Shown here piece after piece: positions 36,300 through 45,110 of a stretch of 64,000 nt of DNA (position 1 is its first letter; the number at the start of each line of letters is the position of its first letter). A program made the position numbers and the translations under genes. The notes beneath the pieces were generated by a model. The model ran no database searches. It was not told the origin of the DNA and saw only the letters and a program-made list of their open reading frames with translations. This stretch comes from Algoriphagus sp. CAU 1675. Lineage in GTDB: Bacteria; Bacteroidota; Bacteroidia; Cytophagales; Cyclobacteriaceae. The DNA is taken from assembly GCF_029222925.1 (NCBI RefSeq), contig NZ_JARHUI010000003.1:231721-295720 (forward strand), written 5' to 3'.

Positions 36300-36307
36300 T
36301 ATCTTTG
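36300..36307 (+). promoter_or_regulatory. Perfect TAnnTTTG element just upstream of the CarboxypepD-reg-like gene
   Basis: TATCTTTG matches the Bacteroidota -7 element exactly and ends five bases before the ATG at 36313. If used, transcription would start at or very near the start codon, giving a leaderless or nearly leaderless mRNA. No convincing -33 TTG element is at the right distance. Confidence 0.3.
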
Positions 36308-36312
36308 ACCCG

Positions 36313-37047
36313 ATGAAATTTCGCATCCTGCTTATCCTTTTTCTTTTTAGTGCCACATGGGTTTATGCACAAAGAACTTATTCTGGTAATGTGCTCGATT
36401 CTTCAGATAAGCGTTATTTGGAAGGTGTTGAGGTAAAGGTCAAAAACTCCGAAATCTCTTCCTTTACCAATACAAGGGGGTATTTCAATTTAAAAGGAGT
36501 AATAGGGGATACACTGCTTGTCAGTTTTCCAGGTTTTATCTCACAAGAGATTTTATTGAGCGATGAAACTTTTCTGTTAATCAGTCTGCAGGATAGGGCC
36601 AGATTTTTACCCACATTTGAGGTGAAGGCCGAGCCAATGGCCTTTAGGTTTAAGGATGGGAGATTGGTACTAGTTGATCCTGACGAAGAAAAATCACCTT
36701 CTAGAAAAGGAGAAGTATTGGCTGGACCGAATACAAGTAACCCAAATGGGGGATATGCCATCTCTGGACCTATTTCTTATTTCACAAAAAAGGCCAAACA
36801 AGCCAGGGAATATGAGAAAAAGAAGATTTGGAATACCCGTAGGGAAGGGTATTATGCAGTTATTGAATCAGATTCAGTAAGGGAGCGAATCAAAGAAAGG
36901 TATGCTTTGGAGCAATCTGATTGGGATGAATTGGTCATTCGTTTCAATTTATTTCATCAGTCCCATGGGTTTCTTGACTGGCCTGAAAAGAAGGTTCTGA
37001 CGAGTTTGGAAGAGTTTGTGCAAATCGAGAGAAGCCTTGGAGACTAA
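36313..37047 (+). CDS. Exported protein with carboxypeptidase-D regulatory-like domain
   Basis: This 244-residue protein has a signal peptide (MKFRILLILF to VYAQ). The domain that follows, RTYSGNVLDSSDKRYLEGVE to LISLQD, is a beta-sandwich of the CarboxypepD_reg-like type that often heads TonB-dependent receptors. Here it stands alone; the region after residue 110 is a charged, mostly helical tail with no plug or barrel. It may be a small periplasmic or surface protein. It converges with the DUF4442 gene, and the two stop codons overlap. Confidence 0.72.
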   Translation: MKFRILLILFLFSATWVYAQRTYSGNVLDSSDKRYLEGVEVKVKNSEISSFTNTRGYFNLKGVIGDTLLVSFPGFISQEILLSDETFLLISLQDRARFLPTFEVKAEPMAFRFKDGRLVLVDPDEEKSPSRKGEVLAGPNTSNPNGGYAISGPISYFTKKAKQAREYEKKKIWNTRREGYYAVIESDSVRERIKERYALEQSDWDELVIRFNLFHQSHGFLDWPEKKVLTSLEEFVQIERSLGD

Positions 37048-37550
37048 GCTTTCCTTTTAAAGGACCAAGTCACAAAAAATCTCCCAATCTCTTCTCCGGA
37101 CTCATTTTTTCCACTGGAAATCAGGGTTAATTTTTCCGTGTCTCCAGGTTCCATCTTTTCCAAAAGCTCAAAAAGCTCTTTTCCCTGATCGCAGGTGAAG
37201 GTGATTTTTTGATTGGCTTTTTTATAGAATTCTGATCTAAACTCTACTACCAGCATACTAAATTGCCCCTTTCCTGCCATGGCCATTTGACATAAAGCTC
37301 CGGTGCTTAATTCCGCGGCCCCAGCCAATGCTGCAAAATAGATAGACTTAAAAGGGTTTTGTGTTTTCCAGGTAAAGGGGAGTGTTACTTGGCAAAGCCC
37401 GCTATTGAGGGTTTTTATTCGAATCCCCCAAAATACCACGCTAGGAAGCTTCAGTAGCATGGCTATTGAAAAATAGGTGGGATTAGTCATTTTAACCTGA
37501 TAATCCAATGCTTCTTTGGATAAGTCAGAAAGCTGTTTTTTCCTTTCCAT
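37044..37550 (-). CDS. DUF4442 (hotdog-fold thioesterase-like) protein
   Basis: This 168-residue protein matches DUF4442, a hotdog-fold family related to acyl-CoA thioesterases. The segment NPFKSIYFAALAGAAELSTG is the family core helix, and QVTLPFTWKTQ and FYKKANQKITFTC are hotdog strands. Activity and substrate are unknown. Its stop codon overlaps that of the convergent gene at 36313-37047, and no terminator hairpin is evident between them. Confidence 0.8.
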   Translation of the reverse strand: MERKKQLSDLSKEALDYQVKMTNPTYFSIAMLLKLPSVVFWGIRIKTLNSGLCQVTLPFTWKTQNPFKSIYFAALAGAAELSTGALCQMAMAGKGQFSMLVVEFRSEFYKKANQKITFTCDQGKELFELLEKMEPGDTEKLTLISSGKNESGEEIGRFFVTWSFKRKA

Positions 37551-37643
37551 AATGTTAAATTTGGAGGAAAATACTAAAAAATGAAGGAAGAGATTAATGC
37601 TGGTATCCTTTTTGAATTTTTCTTTACAGTTAACAAATAAAAC

Positions 37644-38438
37644 ATGAAAAAGACGCTATTACTCCTAACTGTTGGGCTTTTAGCCTATGCCTGTGCCAAA
37701 GTTCCTTTGACCGGAAGAATGCAGCTGGCTGTGGTTTCCAATGAAGAGATTATGCCTTTGGTCAATGAGCAGTATGAGAAAACCAAGACTGAATACAAAG
37801 TCTTGACGGACAGTGAGAAGGGGCAGATGGTAGTCAGTGTTGGAAAGAACATGGCCGAAGCTGTGGAAGAATACCTGATCTCGGAAGGTTATCAAAGTCT
37901 TGTAGATGATTTTGATTGGGAATTTAACCTTCTTGAAAGTAATCAGGTAAATGCCTGGTGTATGCCCGGTGGAAAAGTGGCATTTTATACGGGCATATTG
38001 CCAATTTGTGAAGATGAAGCAGGAATTGCTGTGGTGATGGGACATGAGATAGCACATGCTGTGGCTTCCCATTCCAGAGAGAGGATGTCAAATGGTCTGA
38101 TGTTGAATTTTGGTATAAGCGCCATGTCCACAGCCATGGGGCAGAACCCAACTTTGACTGAGCAGATTTTGCTACAGTCTGTGGGCATGGGAAGTGAATT
38201 GGGTATGTTGAGTTTTTCCAGAAAACATGAACTGGAAGCGGATGAAATGGGCTTGATTTTTATGGCCATGGCGGGTTATGATCCAAGAATGGCACCTGTT
38301 TTCTGGGAAAGAATGAGCGCTAAGAGCTCAGGACAGGCTCCACCGGAATTTCTTTCAACACACCCAGGCCCTGATAGAAGAATTGAACGTTTGAATGCCA
38401 AAATGCCTGAAGCATTGGAATATTACAAAAAGCAATAA
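37644..38438 (+). CDS. M48 family metallopeptidase lipoprotein (Oma1/BepA-like)
   Basis: This 264-residue protein begins with a signal peptide and lipobox (LLAYAC), so it should be a periplasmic lipoprotein. The zinc site is HEIAH in VVMGHEIAHAVASHSRERM, and the third ligand is in SRKHELEADEMG. The fold matches the M48B/Oma1-type proteases that take part in envelope quality control. It has no TPR domain, unlike BepA. A bidirectional terminator follows. Confidence 0.92.
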   Translation: MKKTLLLLTVGLLAYACAKVPLTGRMQLAVVSNEEIMPLVNEQYEKTKTEYKVLTDSEKGQMVVSVGKNMAEAVEEYLISEGYQSLVDDFDWEFNLLESNQVNAWCMPGGKVAFYTGILPICEDEAGIAVVMGHEIAHAVASHSRERMSNGLMLNFGISAMSTAMGQNPTLTEQILLQSVGMGSELGMLSFSRKHELEADEMGLIFMAMAGYDPRMAPVFWERMSAKSSGQAPPEFLSTHPGPDRRIERLNAKMPEALEYYKKQ

Positions 38439-38440
38439 CA

Positions 38441-38471
38441 AAAAAGCCCGAAAGTGATTTCGGGCTTTTTT
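38441..38471. terminator. Bidirectional terminator between the M48 and exonuclease genes
   Basis: The stem AAAAAGCCCGAAA/TTTCGGGCTTTTT (38441-38453 with 38458-38470) with a 4-nt loop lies between two convergent genes and has A and T runs on both sides. Confidence 0.87.
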
Positions 38472-38472
38472 G

Positions 38473-39276
38473 TTATTTATTGAATCCTCTCAGTTTTACC
38501 TGGGTGAGTTTTCTTTTAGTATCCAAGGGAAAATCTCCCCTCATCATCCAATCGTAATATCCTGGTTCTTCCTTAAAAACCTGTTCGATGGTTTTTCCTT
38601 TATGCTTTCCAAAATTGAAAATCTCCTCTCCTTGGGAATTGAAAACAAAGCGACCGGCTAAATCCACCATTTTTTCATTAACCAGCTCGTGAATTTTCTT
38701 CATGTCATTTGGGAAAACACCTATTTTGTTACCCTGTAAATCTTCTACTTCCTCCCCGTGGTAACGTTCAATCTGCGCCATAAATACATCCATGGTCGCC
38801 AAGGTGTCTGCCTCAGCACTGTGTGCATTTTCAAGAGTCTTGTTGCAGTAAAACTTGTATGCTGCGGTCAGATTTCTTTTTTCCATCAGGAAAAAAATTT
38901 TCTGTGCATCGAGAAGGTTCCTTTTATCCAGGTCAAAATCAATTCCTGATCTCAAAAATTCCTCCACTAATAGGGGAATGTCATATTTCAATACGTTGAA
39001 CCCAGCCAAATCCGAACTTCCGATGAATTGATGGATTTCCTTTGACAAATCCTTAAATGAGGGTAGACCTTTGACATCTTTGTCATAGATCCCATGGATG
39101 AGGGAAGCTTCCAGCGGGATTGGAATTCCGGGATTGACCTTTCGGGTGTAGATTTCTCTTCCCTGGTCAGGATGGAGTTTTACAATGGATATTTCCACAA
39201 TTCTATCAGTGGAAACATTGGTTCCAGTTGCTTCCAGATCAAAAAATGCGATTGAGTTTTTTAAGTTTAAGTTCAT
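38473..39276 (-). CDS. DEDDh 3'-5' exonuclease (DnaQ-type) with ExoX-like C terminus
   Basis: This 267-residue protein has the DnaQ-like exonuclease fold. The Exo motifs are visible: FFDLEATG (D and E), GFNVLKYDIPLL (D) and HSAEADTLAT (H and D). The C-terminal part (about 215-267), with NFGKHKGKTIEQVF and YYDWMM, resembles the ExoX-like C-terminal domain seen in many Bacteroidota exonucleases. It probably works in DNA repair or proofreading. Its start overlaps the mpl stop by four bases (ATGA), so the two are co-transcribed, although no functional link is obvious. Confidence 0.9.
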   Translation of the reverse strand: MNLNLKNSIAFFDLEATGTNVSTDRIVEISIVKLHPDQGREIYTRKVNPGIPIPLEASLIHGIYDKDVKGLPSFKDLSKEIHQFIGSSDLAGFNVLKYDIPLLVEEFLRSGIDFDLDKRNLLDAQKIFFLMEKRNLTAAYKFYCNKTLENAHSAEADTLATMDVFMAQIERYHGEEVEDLQGNKIGVFPNDMKKIHELVNEKMVDLAGRFVFNSQGEEIFNFGKHKGKTIEQVFKEEPGYYDWMMRGDFPLDTKRKLTQVKLRGFNK

Positions 39277-40634
39277 ACTTGATCAAATTTGGCTTTGAGT
39301 TCTTCCAGACTCATATTGTCATAGTTTCCGGAACTCATCAATAGTAAGTTGGAATTACTGTAATTCTGGGCTAAAAGAAAATCTTTGAGTTTTCCTGAAT
39401 CTGTAAAAACATACAGATCTTTTCTTTGGAAACCTTCCCTCAAAGTATCTTCATCCATCAATTCCAGTTTTTTCAGGGCTACGGCATGAGGATTTAAATA
39501 TACAATGGCAATATCTGCCGAATCCATAGATCCGGCATAGTTAGGCAAAAATGCCTTGTTTAACGAAGAATAGGTGTGTAATTCTTGAACTGCTATCAGT
39601 TTTCTTTCCGGAAATTGGTTTTTGACTGCATTGACAGTAGCCTTCAATTTGGAAGGAGCATGAGCGAAATCTCTGAATAAGGCCGAATCAGAATTCGCAT
39701 TTAATAGTTCCTGACGTTTGGCTGCTCCGGTGAATGTTTGGATACTTTCATAAAACTGTTCTTCACTCAGACCTAAGGAAAGGCAGATGTTCATTGCACC
39801 CTGTAGGTTTTGAAGGTTATGATCTCCAAAAATCTGAATTGGAACAGGTCCCATCTCTGTCTGAAGGAAGGTTTTACCATCTTTGATCAATGCAGGATGG
39901 GATTTATAGGCTGTTTTTTTGGATTTGTTCGGACTTGTTTCAGCTGCTTTTTTTACCAGAGGGTCTACTTCACAATAAATTAACTCCCCGGATTCTGGAG
40001 TCATGTCCATTAGTTTTTGGAACTGATCTTTATACTCCTCAAAATCTGGAAAGACATTGTAGTGATCCCAGGCAATACCGCTCACCAAAACAATGTCATG
40101 TTTGTAATGAAAAAATTTGGGTGTCCGGTCCAATGGGGAAGTCAGATATTCATCACCTTCGATGATGATTACGGGGGCATTCGAAAGCCTCACCATTAAG
40201 TCAAACCCTTCTATTTGGGCTCCGACCAGGTAATCAAAGTCTTGACCCTGCTCTTTTAGGACATGCAAGATCATCGAGGTAATGGAAGTTTTTCCATGGG
40301 ATCCCGCAATCACTACTCTTTTTTTGTCCGTACTTTGGTTGTAGATGAATTCGGGAAAGGAATATACCGGAATGCCTAATTCCTGGGCACGAATTAACTC
40401 CGGATTGTCTATTCTCGCATGCATGCCCAAAATGATCCCGTCCAAATCATTGGTGATCTTTTCAGGAAACCATCCCAACTTCTCAGGTAAAATCCCAGAC
40501 TTTTCCAGTCTGGTTCGGGAGGGTTCATAAATTTCATCGTCAGACCCTGAGACCCCGTAGCCCTTTTTGACCAATGCAAGTGCAAGGTTGTGCATGACAG
40601 CCCCTCCAATAGCGATAAAGTGGTATTTATTCAT
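39273..40634 (-). CDS. mpl: UDP-N-acetylmuramate:L-Ala-gamma-D-Glu-meso-DAP ligase (peptidoglycan recycling)
   Basis: This 453-residue Mur ligase attaches recycled tripeptide to UDP-MurNAc. The N-terminal Rossmann segment IAIGGAVMHNLALALVKKGY and the Mur-ligase P-loop IAGSHGKTSITSMI are present; EGDEYLTSPLDRTPKF and GDHNLQNLQGAMNI are ligase core motifs. The short GILPEKLGWFPEKI spacing suits Mpl more than MurC. It is followed at once by an exonuclease gene with a 4-base overlap. No murein-peptide permease is adjacent. Confidence 0.88.
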   Translation of the reverse strand: MNKYHFIAIGGAVMHNLALALVKKGYGVSGSDDEIYEPSRTRLEKSGILPEKLGWFPEKITNDLDGIILGMHARIDNPELIRAQELGIPVYSFPEFIYNQSTDKKRVVIAGSHGKTSITSMILHVLKEQGQDFDYLVGAQIEGFDLMVRLSNAPVIIIEGDEYLTSPLDRTPKFFHYKHDIVLVSGIAWDHYNVFPDFEEYKDQFQKLMDMTPESGELIYCEVDPLVKKAAETSPNKSKKTAYKSHPALIKDGKTFLQTEMGPVPIQIFGDHNLQNLQGAMNICLSLGLSEEQFYESIQTFTGAAKRQELLNANSDSALFRDFAHAPSKLKATVNAVKNQFPERKLIAVQELHTYSSLNKAFLPNYAGSMDSADIAIVYLNPHAVALKKLELMDEDTLREGFQRKDLYVFTDSGKLKDFLLAQNYSNSNLLLMSSGNYDNMSLEELKAKFDQV

Positions 40635-40762
40635 GTAGCTGGTTTTCGATTTCTTCTTTTGTCAAACTTAAAAATAAATATCAGCCCAGCGATGATGTTG
40701 TGCAGAATTGGAAGGATTTTTAGGCTTTTTATCTATTTTCGACCTCCTTTAAGTTTTTGAAT

Positions 40763-41452
40763 ATGCTGGAAGATAAATACGCATACCTATCACTTTCTCT
40801 TTTGTATGTGCTTGCTTGGGCTTTGGTATATTGGAAAAGTCCTTGGAAATCAGGAATGATCAAGGTCGGTGCAGTAGGTGGAATCATGGGGGTAATCGCA
40901 GAGGTCTGGTACTTTCGGGATTACTGGAGACCTCCAACCTTATTTGGTGAGGGAATAGCGGGGATTGAAGATTATATTATAGGCTTTGCTCTTTTTGGGG
41001 TAGGGGGTTATATCCATTCTGCTATTACGAATAAGGAGGTGGATGAAAATAGGACTACTCCTGCCAAAAACCGGGATTTCTTTTTCCTGTTTCTAATCGG
41101 ATGTGCCAGCCTTACTGTTTTTAGTGTAGGGTTTGGGATCCATTCAGGTTATGTTACCTTTTTGACCTTTTTCCTGCTTTCGGTCTATATTTGGATTCAG
41201 CGTCCGGATTTGATTGGGATTTCCATTTTTTCCGCATTTGCGACCTTGGCGATTTCGTTTATCATTTACTACATCAATTTCAACCTTCTTTTTCCTCATT
41301 TTTGGGATGAATATGGTATGTTGGATCAACCTGTTTTGGGATTTAAAATCCTAAACATTCCGCTTTCTGAGATGCTCTGGCATTTTACCTGGGCCATGCT
41401 CTGCAGTATGTTCAGGGGATACCGAAATGGAGTATATTATAAAGAGAACTGA
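40763..41452 (+). CDS. Lycopene cyclase-like (CrtY-type heterodimer domain) multispanning membrane protein
   Basis: This 229-residue protein has about six to seven hydrophobic helices. Two segments look like the two halves of the heterodimeric-type lycopene cyclase: FRDYWRPPTLFG with GIEDYIIGF (about residues 50-75), and FWDEYGMLDQPVLG with IPLSEMLW (about 182-210). The first has E-D where the cyclase domain has P-x-E-E/D; the second keeps P-L-S-E. Function is inferred; it could be a diverged carotenoid enzyme or an unrelated membrane protein. I chose ATG 40763 because the frame upstream offers only a TTG at 40757. No other carotenoid genes are nearby. Confidence 0.6.
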   Translation: MLEDKYAYLSLSLLYVLAWALVYWKSPWKSGMIKVGAVGGIMGVIAEVWYFRDYWRPPTLFGEGIAGIEDYIIGFALFGVGGYIHSAITNKEVDENRTTPAKNRDFFFLFLIGCASLTVFSVGFGIHSGYVTFLTFFLLSVYIWIQRPDLIGISIFSAFATLAISFIIYYINFNLLFPHFWDEYGMLDQPVLGFKILNIPLSEMLWHFTWAMLCSMFRGYRNGVYYKEN

Positions 41453-41533
41453 GAATCAAAGGCTTGATTTTTGTTGATAAGTTTTGGGAAAACTTGTTTA
41501 AAACTCTTGCCTGAAAGAAGATACATTTGTTAA

Positions 41534-43108
41534 ATGACCGAGAAAAGTAACAACCCGCGAATCACCCGTAAGAAACCTTCATTTGAAAATCCCTCATTTC
41601 TGGGGAAAGTTCCGCCTCAGGCTGTGGATTTGGAAGAAGCAGTTCTTGGTGCGTTAATGTTGGAAAAGGATGCCTTGACCAATGTCATAGACATTCTTAA
41701 AGTAGAGAGCTTTTATAAAGATGCCCATCAGGTGATTTTTCAGGCTATTTTGGATCTTTTCACCGATTCCCAGCCCATTGATTTGCTGACAGTCACTTCT
41801 CAGTTAAGAAAAAATGGAACTCTCGAAATAGCAGGTGGAGCCTTTTATGTAACAGAACTGACTTCCAAAGTAGCATCTGCGGCCAATATCGAATACCACG
41901 CCAGAATCATAACCGAGCAGGCAATCAAAAGAGAAATGATCAAGATCTCCTCAGAGATCCAAAAGGATGCCTATGAGGAAACCACCGACGTTTTTGAATT
42001 GCTTGACAAAATGGAACAGTCTCTGTTTGAAATTTCGGAGAAAAATATCCGAAAGAACTATTCAGATATGAAATCCATTATGCGGGAAGCAATTGTTGAA
42101 ATGGAATCCAAGAAGAACCAAAAGGATGGTTTGACAGGTGTTCCTTCTGGTTTTACTGCATTGGACAGAGTCACATCAGGTTGGCAAAAATCTGATTTGG
42201 TGATTATTGCGGCACGTCCTGCGATGGGGAAAACAGCATTTGTTCTTTCCGTTCTTCGAAATGCGGCTGTAGATCACAATAAACCTGTAGCTATTTTCTC
42301 TCTGGAAATGTCTTCTGTCCAGTTGGTCAATCGTTTAATTTCCGCTGAGGCTGAACTGGATTCTGAAAAGATCAAAAAAGGGTCTCTTGCCGAACATGAA
42401 TGGGCGCAGTTGGTACATAAAACAGCCAAACTTTCAAAAGCTCCGTTGTTTGTAGATGATACTCCGGCTTTGTCTATCCTGGAACTCCGTGCTAAATGCC
42501 GAAAACTGAAAGCTCAGCATGATATTCAGATGGTTGTAATTGATTACCTGCAGTTGATGTCAGGGGACAGCAAAGGTTCGGGTGGCGGAAACCGTGAACA
42601 GGAAATCGCAAGTATATCCCGAGCTTTGAAGAAAATCGCAAAGGAATTAAGCATTCCGGTAATTGCACTATCTCAGCTTTCCCGTGCGGTAGAAACCAGA
42701 GGAGGAGACAAAAGACCTCAACTTTCCGACCTTCGTGAATCCGGAGCTATCGAACAGGATGCAGATATGGTAATGTTCCTATACAGACCAGAATATTATG
42801 GTATCACTGAGGACGAAGGGATGTCCACTCAGGGTGTTGGGGAAGTGATTATAGCCAAACACCGTAACGGATCCTTGGATACTGTTAAACTTAGATTTAT
42901 CGGTCGCTATACCAAATTCCAAGATTTGGATCAATTCGATAGCTATCCTCCAAATCAGGTTGGTGAACCACTTTATGGAAATAAATTCTCAAACCAATCC
43001 TCTGGTGCTTCTGATTTTGATTCAGGTCATACCATTAAGCTACAAAGTCGGGCTAATGATGATACGGATGATTTATTGAGTGGGGGAGGCAAACCAACTG
43101 ATTTCTAA
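41534..43108 (+). CDS. dnaB: Replicative DNA helicase
   Basis: This 524-residue protein is the ring helicase that unwinds DNA at the replication fork. It has the N-terminal domain (PPQAVDLEEAVLGALM), a helical linker, and the RecA-like C-terminal domain with Walker A AARPAMGKTAFVLSV (about residue 229), Walker B VVIDYLQLM and SRALKKIAKELSIPVIALSQLSR. A tail (about 480-524) is rich in Gly, Ser and Asp. The MDR oxidoreductase gene starts two bases after its stop and is probably co-transcribed, which is unusual for dnaB. No intein interrupts the helicase domain. Confidence 0.96.
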   Translation: MTEKSNNPRITRKKPSFENPSFLGKVPPQAVDLEEAVLGALMLEKDALTNVIDILKVESFYKDAHQVIFQAILDLFTDSQPIDLLTVTSQLRKNGTLEIAGGAFYVTELTSKVASAANIEYHARIITEQAIKREMIKISSEIQKDAYEETTDVFELLDKMEQSLFEISEKNIRKNYSDMKSIMREAIVEMESKKNQKDGLTGVPSGFTALDRVTSGWQKSDLVIIAARPAMGKTAFVLSVLRNAAVDHNKPVAIFSLEMSSVQLVNRLISAEAELDSEKIKKGSLAEHEWAQLVHKTAKLSKAPLFVDDTPALSILELRAKCRKLKAQHDIQMVVIDYLQLMSGDSKGSGGGNREQEIASISRALKKIAKELSIPVIALSQLSRAVETRGGDKRPQLSDLRESGAIEQDADMVMFLYRPEYYGITEDEGMSTQGVGEVIIAKHRNGSLDTVKLRFIGRYTKFQDLDQFDSYPPNQVGEPLYGNKFSNQSSGASDFDSGHTIKLQSRANDDTDDLLSGGGKPTDF

Positions 43109-43110
43109 CT

Positions 43111-44109
43111 ATGAAAGGTATTGTACTGAATCGATCTCTCCCTTCAGGTATTGAATTTAAAGAAGTTAATCTACCGGAGTTGAAGCCAGGTGAAGTCAAG
43201 GTTGCAATTAAAGCTGCTGCTCTGAACCATCGGGACGAGTGGTGTCGGCAGGGATTGTATAGAAACCTTGAGGATGGTAAAATATTGGGTTCAGATGGAG
43301 CAGGAATAGTAGTGGCCGTAGGTTCTGAATTTGATTCAAATTTGATTGGGAAGCAAGTCCTAGTCAATCCTGCTTTGAATTGGGGTGATAATCAATTGGC
43401 TCAAAATGAACATTTTGATATTCTTGGAATGCCAAGCAATGGAACTTTGGCTGAGGAGTTGATTGTACCTAAGGATCGAATCTATGAAAAACCTTTCCAT
43501 TTAACTTGGGAAGAAGCAGCGGCTCTTCCTTTGGCAGGTTTGACTGCCTTTCGGGCTTTGACATACCAAGGACAGGTTCAAGCTGGAGAAAATGTTCTGA
43601 TTACCGGCTTTGGTGGTGGCGTTGCTCAGTTTGCCGCTCAATTTGCTATTTCATTGGGAGCGAAAGTTTCGGTAAGCAGTAGTGATGTTACCAAACTGGA
43701 AAAGGCTAAGGAGATTGGAGTTCTTCATACTTTTAATTATAAAAATGAAGACTGGACCGAAAGAGCCTTAGCTTCAACCGGAGGCTTTGATTTGATCATA
43801 GATAGTGCTTCCGGAAATTCCATTAATAATTTGATTCAAGTCGCAAAACCGGGGGGACGAATTGTGATTTATGGTGCAACTACAGGAAATCCAGAATCAT
43901 TTAATGCGCGGAAAGTCTATTGGAACCAGTTGAAAATTATGGGTAGTACAATGGGATCTGACCGAGATTTTGAGCAAATGCTGGAATTTGTAAATCAGTA
44001 TAAAATCCGTCCTATTATTGATCAAGTTTTTTCCTTGGATCAAGCAGAGGTTGCTTTTGATAGAATGAGATCCGGAACTCAAATGGGGAAAATCGTTTTG
44101 GTTCCTTAG
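43111..44109 (+). CDS. Zinc-type alcohol dehydrogenase-like (MDR) oxidoreductase
   Basis: This 332-residue protein is a medium-chain dehydrogenase/reductase, with the N-terminal GroES-like domain (LNHRDEWCRQGLY, GSDGAGIVV) and the Rossmann segment GENVLITGFGGGVAQFAAQ. It resembles quinone-reductase/zinc-binding dehydrogenases; the classical catalytic zinc ligands are not all evident, so a quinone or enoyl reductase role is more likely. It follows dnaB after two bases. Its stop overlaps that of the convergent gene at 44106. Confidence 0.85.
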   Translation: MKGIVLNRSLPSGIEFKEVNLPELKPGEVKVAIKAAALNHRDEWCRQGLYRNLEDGKILGSDGAGIVVAVGSEFDSNLIGKQVLVNPALNWGDNQLAQNEHFDILGMPSNGTLAEELIVPKDRIYEKPFHLTWEEAAALPLAGLTAFRALTYQGQVQAGENVLITGFGGGVAQFAAQFAISLGAKVSVSSSDVTKLEKAKEIGVLHTFNYKNEDWTERALASTGGFDLIIDSASGNSINNLIQVAKPGGRIVIYGATTGNPESFNARKVYWNQLKIMGSTMGSDRDFEQMLEFVNQYKIRPIIDQVFSLDQAEVAFDRMRSGTQMGKIVLVP

Positions 44110-44594
44110 ATTTCCTTATAGGTTTCCTCAAATTCCTTTTTAGCGATTCTGTGGATTTCTGATTGATCCTCCTGGATAACCATATAGTCTCCTGATTTGG
44201 CAAAGTTTTCCGATTCCCAGGGTGCTATGTATTTTAGGATTTCATTAAAGCCTAGGTTTGTTAAGTCATTTGGATTGAGTTCAAAGGCAAATACAAAACC
44301 TTTCTGTTTATAGGTTGCCCATCCATGATCCAAACTCTGTGTGATTTGGTATTTCTTTTCCATGACTTCTTCACCCAACAGGTAAAGTTCAGAAGTACTG
44401 GTCTGGTTTTCGATTAAAAATTCCCCCTCTTGTGCGATTTTTTTTGTTTCAATGCCATCCGAAGTAATGGTAGTAATTTCCATACCCGGATCTGCTCTTC
44501 GTGCTTTAATTAAAGACACCTTTTTATACCGTCTCGCCCTTTTTGCAATTTGGGGAAGAAAATAGTTCAAGAGGCTTTCTTGGGAAAGGACCAT
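44106..44594 (-). CDS. Hypothetical protein, 162 residues
   Basis: I do not recognise this protein. It has a basic N terminus (KRARRYKKVSLIKARRADPG), a central mixed region and a C-terminal segment SGDYMVIQEDQSEIHRIAKKEFEETY. It has no signal peptide or membrane segment and is likely cytosolic. I chose ATG 44594 because the only earlier start is a TTG at 44600. It converges with the MDR gene and shares its stop region by four bases, with no terminator between. Confidence 0.6.
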   Translation of the reverse strand: MVLSQESLLNYFLPQIAKRARRYKKVSLIKARRADPGMEITTITSDGIETKKIAQEGEFLIENQTSTSELYLLGEEVMEKKYQITQSLDHGWATYKQKGFVFAFELNPNDLTNLGFNEILKYIAPWESENFAKSGDYMVIQEDQSEIHRIAKKEFEETYKEI

Positions 44595-44700
44595 GTTCAA
44601 AGTATTTCAGACATTGTAACTTTAAAATACTAAAAACGAGCGGGATATATGTATTTGTTTTCCTTAAATTTTGCTTTAAAACAAAAGAATAGATGTCGTG

Positions 44701-45036
44701 CTATTCCTCCAAATCCTGTTCAAACAAGAAGTTTTGGAAAGCGTTCTTCAATTCTTTCATAGTTTTATCCTCCTTTTGTGCTTTTGCCAAGTTGATGCCT
44801 TTTTCAAAGGTTGATTTTGCCTCAGCGATTTCATCCATTTCAGTAAAATGATGTGCTGCTGCATAATAGGATGGGAGGTAATCTGGAAAGTCCAAAAGCA
44901 ATTTTCTAAATATACGAGCTGCTTCTTCCAAATCCTTTTCTCTCAATTCCAAGGCTAAGGTGTACCAATTGAAAGGATTATTGGGTTCTTCTTTCAAAAA
45001 CTCTCTAAGCAAGGTTAGGCGCTCTAAATTGGGCAT
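44701..45036 (-). CDS. Small tetratricopeptide-repeat protein
   Basis: This 111-residue protein has roughly three TPR-like helical pairs: the segments NPFNWYTLALELREKDLEEA, ARIFRKLLLDFPDYLPSYYA and AHHFTEMDEIAEAKSTFEKG carry the characteristic W/L/Y-G/A/Y/A spacing. It probably acts in protein-protein interaction. It is divergent from etfB across a 74-base gap. Confidence 0.8.
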   Translation of the reverse strand: MPNLERLTLLREFLKEEPNNPFNWYTLALELREKDLEEAARIFRKLLLDFPDYLPSYYAAAHHFTEMDEIAEAKSTFEKGINLAKAQKEDKTMKELKNAFQNFLFEQDLEE

Positions 45037-45110
45037 GAATTGTTTTTTTAATTAGGGCAGGACTGTTAATTTCACACGAAATAAATCTAAAATAATCTAA
45101 TCCTAAACCA

